DNA from: Burkholderiaceae bacterium
GTDB taxonomy: Bacteria; Pseudomonadota; Gammaproteobacteria; Burkholderiales; Burkholderiaceae
Direction of reading: 5' to 3'
DNA length: 13,912 nucleotides
Assembly (NCBI GenBank): GCA_022701965.1
Contig: JAKONL010000288.1
Location: 1-13,912 of the forward strand
The notes beneath the pieces are model-generated. The model had not been told where the DNA came from and searched no databases. It worked only from the letters and a program-made list of their open reading frames with translations. Below, one piece after another: positions 9,486 to 13,912 of this stretch. A program made the position numbers and the translations under genes. The first letter of the stretch is position 1; each line of letters begins with the position of its first letter.

Positions 9486-10355
9486 GTGGAACTGTTCTTC
9501 CAGCAACTTCTGAACGGCCTGACGGTCGGCGGTGTCTACAGCCTCGTGGCGCTGGGGCTCACGCTGGTCTACGGCATCTTGCACGTGCCGAACTTCGCGC
9601 ACGGCGCCTTCTACATGTCGGGCGCCTTCGCGGGCTACTACCTGATGGTGAAGCTCGGGCTCAACTACTGGCTGGCCATGGCCGGCGCGGCGGCCATCGT
9701 CGCGGTGATCGCGATGGCGGCCGACCGGCTGGTCTTCCATCCGCTGCGCAACGCGCCGGAACTGCACGACATGATCGCCGCCATCGGCATCCTGCTGTTC
9801 CTCGAAGCCGGCGCGCAGGCGCTGTTCGGCGCCGACTTCCACCGCATGCCCACGCCCTACGGCCAGGTGGTCGAGGTCTTCGGGCTCACCGCGCCGCTGC
9901 AGCGCCTCCTGATCATCGCCGGCGCCTTCGCGCTGATGGTGGTGCTGCACCTGTTCCTCAACCACACCACCGTCGGCTCGACCATCATCGCGATGGCGCA
10001 GAACCCGGCCGGCGCCGCGCTGGTGGGCATCGACGCCACGCGGGTCAAGCTGCTGGTGTTCGCGATCTCGGGCGCGCTGGCGGCCATCGCGGCGGTGCTG
10101 TACGCGCCCATCAACCTGGTCTACCCGGCGATGGGCAACCTGGTGATCACCAAGGCGTTCGTGATCATCATCCTGGGCGGCATGGGGAGTTTTCCGGGCG
10201 CGATCGTCGGCGGGCTGATCATCGGCATGGCCGAGAGCTTCGGCGGCTTCTACTTCTCGACCGACTACAAGGACATCATCGCCTTCGTGCTGCTGGTGGT
10301 GATCCTGTCGTTCCGCCCGCAGGGGCTGTTCACGCCGAAGGGAGCGCGCGCATGA
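9486..10355 (+). CDS. livH: Branched-chain amino acid-type ABC transporter permease LivH
   Basis: This 289-aa integral membrane protein is a LivH-family permease, one of two that form the channel of Liv importers for branched-chain amino acids and related compounds. The N-terminus MELFFQQLLNGLTVGGVYSL followed by ALGLTLVYGILHVPNFAHG is diagnostic. Several hydrophobic helices run through the chain. The cytoplasmic coupling loop for the ATPases is near residues 169-190 (AMAQNPAGAALVGIDATRV). LGGMGSFPGAIVGG and SFRPQGLFTPKG are family blocks at the C-terminus. The start is GTG at 9486, with GAGGA 5 nt upstream; a longer reading from 9405 adds a non-conserved Arg/Pro-rich leader. The stop overlaps the livM start in an ATGA junction, implying translational coupling. 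Substrate is not readable; urea or amide transporters of this family share these features. Confidence 0.93.
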   Translation: MELFFQQLLNGLTVGGVYSLVALGLTLVYGILHVPNFAHGAFYMSGAFAGYYLMVKLGLNYWLAMAGAAAIVAVIAMAADRLVFHPLRNAPELHDMIAAIGILLFLEAGAQALFGADFHRMPTPYGQVVEVFGLTAPLQRLLIIAGAFALMVVLHLFLNHTTVGSTIIAMAQNPAGAALVGIDATRVKLLVFAISGALAAIAAVLYAPINLVYPAMGNLVITKAFVIIILGGMGSFPGAIVGGLIIGMAESFGGFYFSTDYKDIIAFVLLVVILSFRPQGLFTPKGARA

Positions 10356-11377
10356 AGCCGATGCGGTTGCTCGAAGGCAAGGCCGGCTGGGCGCTGCTCG
10401 CCGCCGTCGCGCTGGCGTTCCCGCTCTTCGCGCAGAACAACTACCTGATCTCGGTCGCGACGCAGGCCTTCATCATGGCGATCGCCGCGCTCGGGCTGAA
10501 CCTGATCACCGGCTACACCGGCCAGTTCAACCTCGCGCACGGCGCCTTCATGGCGGTGGGCGCGTACACGGTGGGCATCCTCACGGTCGACCACGGCGTA
10601 CCGTTCTGGATCGCGTTCCTGGCAGCGGGCGGCATGACCGCACTGATGGGCTACTTCATCGGGCTGCTGTCGCTGCGGCTCAAGGGCCACTACTTCTCGA
10701 TCTTCACGCTGTGCGTGAGCTACATCATGTTCCTGCTGATCGAGAAATGGGAAAGCCTCACGCACGGGCCGGTGGGCATCATGGGGATCCCCGCGCCGAC
10801 CGGCATCGGGCCGCTGCAGTTCGGCACGCCGCTGTCGCAGTACTACCTGGTGCTGGCCTTCCTGGTGCTGGGCATCTTCGTGATGGCGCGCATCGTGCGG
10901 TCGCTGCTCGGGCGCAGCTTCGTGGCGGTGCGCAACAGCGACGAGCTGGCCGAGGCGCTGGGCATCGACCTGATGCGCACCAAGACGCTGTCCTTCGTGC
11001 TGTCGGTGGTCTACGCGGGCTTCGCCGGGGCGCTCTACGCGGGCCAGGTGCGCTTCCTCGGACCCGACCTGGCGAGCGAGGCGGTGACCTTCGACCTGGT
11101 GATGTTCGTGCTGGTCGGCGGCGTCGGCACGCTGCTCGGGCCGCTGGTGGGCACCGTGCTGGTCACCTACCTCACGCAGAGTCTGCAGTTCCTGCAGGAC
11201 TACCGGATGGTGGTGTTCGGCCCGCTGCTGATCGCGCTGATCATCTTCCTGCCCGACGGCATCGTCGGCACCTGGCTCAAGCGGCGCGCGCGGCGGGCCG
11301 ACGCGGCCGCGGCGACGCCCGTGGCGCCGGCGGCGGCGGCGGCGACGCCCGCACAGGAGGCCGCCTCCCATGCTTGA
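10352..11377 (+). CDS. livM: Branched-chain amino acid-type ABC transporter permease LivM
   Basis: This 341-aa multi-helix membrane protein is the second permease of the importer. Family features are AIAALGLNLITGYTGQFNLAHGAF near the N-terminus, LRLKGHYFSIFTLC, and the cytoplasmic coupling loop VAVRNSDELAEALGIDLMRTK. VGGVGTLLGPLVGTVL precedes a final FLPDGIVGTW block. The last 30 or so residues are an Ala/Pro/Thr-rich, probably disordered cytoplasmic tail (ADAAAATPVAPAAAAATP and on). Its DNA is GCG/GCC-rich, with an 11-bp direct repeat (GGCGACGCCCG at 11311 and 11341), so tail length may vary by slippage. Translation starts at 10352 in an ATGA overlap with livH and ends 8 nt into livG. Start and frame are well supported. 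Substrate cannot be assigned beyond the branched-chain amino acid or amide class. Confidence 0.93.
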   Translation: MKPMRLLEGKAGWALLAAVALAFPLFAQNNYLISVATQAFIMAIAALGLNLITGYTGQFNLAHGAFMAVGAYTVGILTVDHGVPFWIAFLAAGGMTALMGYFIGLLSLRLKGHYFSIFTLCVSYIMFLLIEKWESLTHGPVGIMGIPAPTGIGPLQFGTPLSQYYLVLAFLVLGIFVMARIVRSLLGRSFVAVRNSDELAEALGIDLMRTKTLSFVLSVVYAGFAGALYAGQVRFLGPDLASEAVTFDLVMFVLVGGVGTLLGPLVGTVLVTYLTQSLQFLQDYRMVVFGPLLIALIIFLPDGIVGTWLKRRARRADAAAATPVAPAAAAATPAQEAASHA

Positions 11378-12170
11378 AATCACCGGCCTCACCAAGAAGT
11401 TCTTCGGCCTCACCGCCGTCGACGACATCACGACCCGTTTCGAGCGCGGCCAGGTCAGCGCCATCATCGGACCCAACGGCGCTGGCAAGACGACCTTCTT
11501 CAACCTCGTGGCCGGCACGCATCCGCCGACCTCCGGGCGCATCGTGTTCGACGGCCGCGACGTGACCGGCATGCGGCCCGACCACGTGGCGCGCATCGGC
11601 ATCGCGCGCACCTTCCAGACCACGCACCTCTTCGACAACGCCACCGTGCTCGACAACCTGATCGTCGGCCACCGCCTGCGCACGAAATCGGGCCTGTGGG
11701 ACGTGCTGGCGAACACGCGGCGGCTGCGCGAGGAAGAACGACTGTGCCGCGACAAGGCGCGCGAGGCGCTCGACTTCGTCGGCCTCTCCCACGTGGCCAA
11801 CCGCATCGCCGCCGACATCACGCAGGAGGAGCGCAAGCGCGTCGCCTTCGCGCTGGCGCTCGCCACCGACCCGCAGCTGCTGCTGCTCGACGAGCCGGCC
11901 GGCGGCGTGAATCCGGAGGAGACCGTCGGGCTGGCCGCGCTGATCCGCAAGCTGGTGGACCACGGCAAGACCGTGTGCCTGATCGAACACAAGATGGACA
12001 TGATCATGCGGCTGGCCGACAAGATCGTCGTGCTCAACAACGGCGCCAAGATCGCCGAAGGCACGCCGGCGGAGATCCGCCGCGACCCGCAGGTGATCGA
12101 GGCCTACCTGGGCGCGGACATCGACACCGGCAACCCGTCCGACGCGGAGGCTGCGCATGCTGCGGTTTGA
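11370..12170 (+). CDS. livG: Liv-type ABC transporter ATP-binding protein LivG with degenerate signature motif
   Basis: This 266-aa ATPase has the LivG layout: Walker A GPNGAGKT at 34-41, Q-loop Gln83 in ARTFQTTHLF, Walker B LLLLDE at 170-175 followed by PAGGVNPEE, and the H-loop His207 in LIEHKMDMIM. The C-terminal block AEGTPAEI is also typical. The ABC signature, normally LSGGQ or LSYGQ, is replaced at 150-154 by ITQEE, continuing RKRVAFALALATDP; the glycine that contacts ATP is a Glu. I recall similar sequences in other Burkholderiales Liv operons, so this is probably a lineage variant rather than damage. The start is supported by AGGAGG at 11355-11360, 9 nt before the ATG. It overlaps livM by 8 nt and livF by 14 nt. 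It should pair with LivF on the inner face of the membrane to power uptake. Confidence 0.92.
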   Translation: MLEITGLTKKFFGLTAVDDITTRFERGQVSAIIGPNGAGKTTFFNLVAGTHPPTSGRIVFDGRDVTGMRPDHVARIGIARTFQTTHLFDNATVLDNLIVGHRLRTKSGLWDVLANTRRLREEERLCRDKAREALDFVGLSHVANRIAADITQEERKRVAFALALATDPQLLLLDEPAGGVNPEETVGLAALIRKLVDHGKTVCLIEHKMDMIMRLADKIVVLNNGAKIAEGTPAEIRRDPQVIEAYLGADIDTGNPSDAEAAHAAV

Positions 12171-12864
12171 GAACGTCGACCTGCACTACGGCAGCTTCCT
12201 CGCGCTCGACAAGGTCACGCTGCATGCCGACGCGGGCGAGCTGGTGGTGCTGCTGGGCGCGAACGGCGCGGGCAAGACGTCGATCTTCATGGCCGCGAGC
12301 GGCATCCAGAAGCCCAGCGGCGGCAGCATCCGCTTCGACGGCAACGAGCTCGTCGGCCAGCGCACCGCGCAGATCGTGCAGTCGGGCCTGGTGCACTGCC
12401 CCGAGGGCCGCAAGCTGTTCCCGATGATGTCGGTCAGGAAGAACCTGGAGCTCGGTGCCTACGTGCATCGCAGCGACAAGGCCGGCATCCGGCGCTCGGT
12501 CGACGAGGTGTTCGGGCTGTTCCCGATCCTCGCGAAGAAGCAGGACGATCCGGCCGGCTCGCTGTCGGGCGGCCAGCAGCAGATGGTCGCCATCGGCCGC
12601 GCGATGCTCGGCCGGCCCCGGGTGCTGCTGCTCGACGAGCCCTCGCTCGGCCTCGCGCCGCTGGTGGTCAAGCAGGTGTTCGAGGTCATCCAGCGCATCA
12701 ACCGCGCCGGCACCACGGTGCTGCTGGCCGAGCAGAACGCGTACTCGGCACTGGCCATCGCGCACCGGGCCTACGTCATCGAGCGCGGACGCATCGCGCT
12801 CGAAGGCGACCGCGAATCGCTGCTCAACAACGAGGCCGTGCGCGCCGCCTACATCGGGGCATGA
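12157..12864 (+). CDS. livF: Liv-type ABC transporter ATP-binding protein LivF
   Basis: This 235-aa protein is the second ATPase of the importer and has normal LivF length. Walker A GANGAGKT is at 34-41, CPEGRKLFPMMSVRKNLELG at 81-100 contains the LivF-specific block, the signature LSGGQ at 136-140 is intact, and Walker B VLLLDE at 156-161 leads to PSLGLAPL. The H-loop position reads AEQN (Gln in place of His), as in most LivF proteins. The ATG at 12157 lies within livG (14-nt overlap), so the two are translationally coupled. In the LivF/LivG dimer, one ATP site would use LivG Walker A with the intact LivF signature; the other would use LivF Walker A with the degenerate LivG signature. livK begins 43 nt downstream. 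Confidence 0.94.
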   Translation: MLRFENVDLHYGSFLALDKVTLHADAGELVVLLGANGAGKTSIFMAASGIQKPSGGSIRFDGNELVGQRTAQIVQSGLVHCPEGRKLFPMMSVRKNLELGAYVHRSDKAGIRRSVDEVFGLFPILAKKQDDPAGSLSGGQQQMVAIGRAMLGRPRVLLLDEPSLGLAPLVVKQVFEVIQRINRAGTTVLLAEQNAYSALAIAHRAYVIERGRIALEGDRESLLNNEAVRAAYIGA

Positions 12865-12907
12865 CCTCATGAATTTCCACACGACAGATCACTCCGGAGA
12901 CAAACCC

Positions 12908-13912
12908 ATGAAGATCGCTTCCCGTCGCACTTTCAGCCGCCTGCTGCCCGTCGCCGCCGCGCTGGCCGCCACCGTCGGCGCGACCGCCGTCATGGCGCAG
13001 GACGCCGTCAAGATCGGCTTCACCGGACCGCTGTCGGGCGGCGCCGCGCTCTATGGCAAGAACGTCGTCAACGGCATCGAGATGGCGATGAAGGAGATCA
13101 ACGCCGCCGGGCTCGAAGTGGCAGGCAAGAAGGTCAAGCTGGAGCTGGTCGCGCTCGACGACAAGTACGCGCCGGCCGAAGCCGCGATCAACGCGCGCCG
13201 GCTGGTGCAGCAGTACCAGACGCCGGCCGTCTTCGTGCCGCACTCGGGCGGCATCTATGCCATGCAGGCCTTCAACCAGCAGGAGAAGTTCATCGTGATG
13301 GCCTACTCCAGCACGCCGAAGATCACCGAGACCGGCAACAAGCTGACCATCCGCATCCCGCCGACCTTCGACTCGTACATCGAGCCCTTCACCGCCTACG
13401 AGATGAAGAAGTACGGCAAGAAGGTCGGCATGCTGCCGGGCGACCACGAGTACGCGAAGAACTGGTCGGCGCTGTTCGAGCCGGCCTGGACCAAGGCCGG
13501 CGGCACCGTGGTCTCCAACAACCCCATGTCGTACAACCGCTCGGCCGATTTCTACAGCGGCGTGAGCCGCGTGCTGGCCGAGAAGCCGGACGTGCTGTTC
13601 ATCGGCGGCCCGTCGGAGCCGACCGCGCTGGTCGCCAAGCAGGCGCGCGAGCTCGGCTTCAAGGGCGGCTTCCTGATCATGGACCAGGCCAAGCTCGACG
13701 AGATGTCGAAGGTGACGGGCGGCCTCGCACCGCTCGAAGGCTCGATCGGCGTGCTGCCGGTGTCCTACGACGAGCGCGTCGGCCCGAAGACCTTCGCCGC
13801 CGCCTATCGCAAGGCCTACGGCGCCGACAAGGACCCGACCACCGAATCCTCCTACAACTACACGCTCACGCACGCGCTGGCCGGCGCGATGAAGCTGGCC
13901 GGCCCGACCACC
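12908..13912 (+). CDS. livK: Branched-chain amino acid-type periplasmic substrate-binding protein LivK; 3' end missing
   Basis: The frame is open from the ATG at 12908 to the window end (335 codons) with no stop, so the C-terminus is cut off. Type I periplasmic binding proteins of this family are usually 370-400 aa. A signal peptide ends about residue 30 (AVMA then QD). Its n-region reads SRRTFSR at 5-11, a good match to the Tat S-R-R-x-F pattern. The mature protein begins VKIGFTGPLSGGAALYGKNVVNGIEMAMKEIN-like sequence, the hallmark of the LivK/amide-binding fold, then VALDDKYAPAEAAINARRLV and the central hinge region. GGAGA at 12896-12900, 7 nt before the ATG, supports the start. It is the last visible gene of the liv operon, 43 nt after livF. 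Being tightly linked, it should deliver ligand to LivHM; the ligand could be a branched-chain amino acid, amide or aromatic acid. Confidence 0.93.
   Translation, partial: MKIASRRTFSRLLPVAAALAATVGATAVMAQDAVKIGFTGPLSGGAALYGKNVVNGIEMAMKEINAAGLEVAGKKVKLELVALDDKYAPAEAAINARRLVQQYQTPAVFVPHSGGIYAMQAFNQQEKFIVMAYSSTPKITETGNKLTIRIPPTFDSYIEPFTAYEMKKYGKKVGMLPGDHEYAKNWSALFEPAWTKAGGTVVSNNPMSYNRSADFYSGVSRVLAEKPDVLFIGGPSEPTALVAKQARELGFKGGFLIMDQAKLDEMSKVTGGLAPLEGSIGVLPVSYDERVGPKTFAAAYRKAYGADKDPTTESSYNYTLTHALAGAMKLAGPTT

Noticed and set aside
10265..12064. 599-codon minus-strand ORF opposite livM/livG
   Set aside because: Antisense of conserved permease and ATPase genes, with Ser/Arg- and His/Gln-rich composition typical of shadows.
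12824..13873. 349-codon minus-strand ORF at the right edge
   Set aside because: It lies opposite livK, whose frame is open to the window end with a signal peptide and family motifs.

Overview
The window is GC-rich (my impression is close to 70%), densely coded chromosomal DNA. Its gene content fits a betaproteobacterium of the order Burkholderiales, probably Comamonadaceae. The pointers are a Bug-family (TctC-like) periplasmic binding protein under a LysR regulator, a topoisomerase III with a lysine-rich tail and SWIB domain, a second-type IF-1 beside a DbpA helicase, and a compact Liv-type ABC operon. I see no IS element, phage gene, CRISPR array, tRNA or rRNA, so this looks like core or near-core genome rather than an island.

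Layout. (1) Positions 1-2676 hold the 3' part of topB, cut by the window edge and followed by a tiny lipoprotein gene (2714-2881). (2) A GcvA-type LysR gene (2859-3824, minus) converges on and overlaps that lipoprotein gene. It is divergent from a Bug-family binding protein gene (3935-4897) and an N-formylglutamate amidohydrolase-family gene (4905-5822). A dyad of LysR-box form lies in the divergent intergenic region. (3) A class C26 glutamine-amidotransferase-like hydrolase of the PuuD type (5826-6740, minus) converges on the amidohydrolase with a 3-nt gap. (4) After a 324-bp non-coding stretch comes a probable translation and ribosome-assembly unit: an 83-aa unknown protein, an 87-aa IF-1 paralogue, DbpA, and a 56-aa basic protein. 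It ends in a clear rho-independent terminator. A strong hairpin directly abuts the Shine-Dalgarno sequence of its first gene. (5) The right third is a branched-chain amino acid (or related amide/acid) ABC uptake operon in the order livH-livM-livG-livF-livK. Its first four genes overlap at their junctions. The LivG subunit lacks a recognisable ABC signature motif. livK runs off the right edge.

How the genes relate. The Bug protein and formylglutamate amidohydrolase probably form a LysR-controlled capture-and-hydrolysis pair, but no TctA/TctB membrane partner is present. The IF-1 paralogue and DbpA both act on ribosomes, so the small unknown proteins flanking them are candidates for the same process. 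The Liv operon is a complete importer.

Most of the window is ordinary. The points worth a second look are the IF-1/DbpA/small-protein unit with its 5' hairpin, the degenerate LivG signature, and the orphan Bug/amidohydrolase locus with its operator-like dyad. I do not see convincing evidence of a wholly new system.
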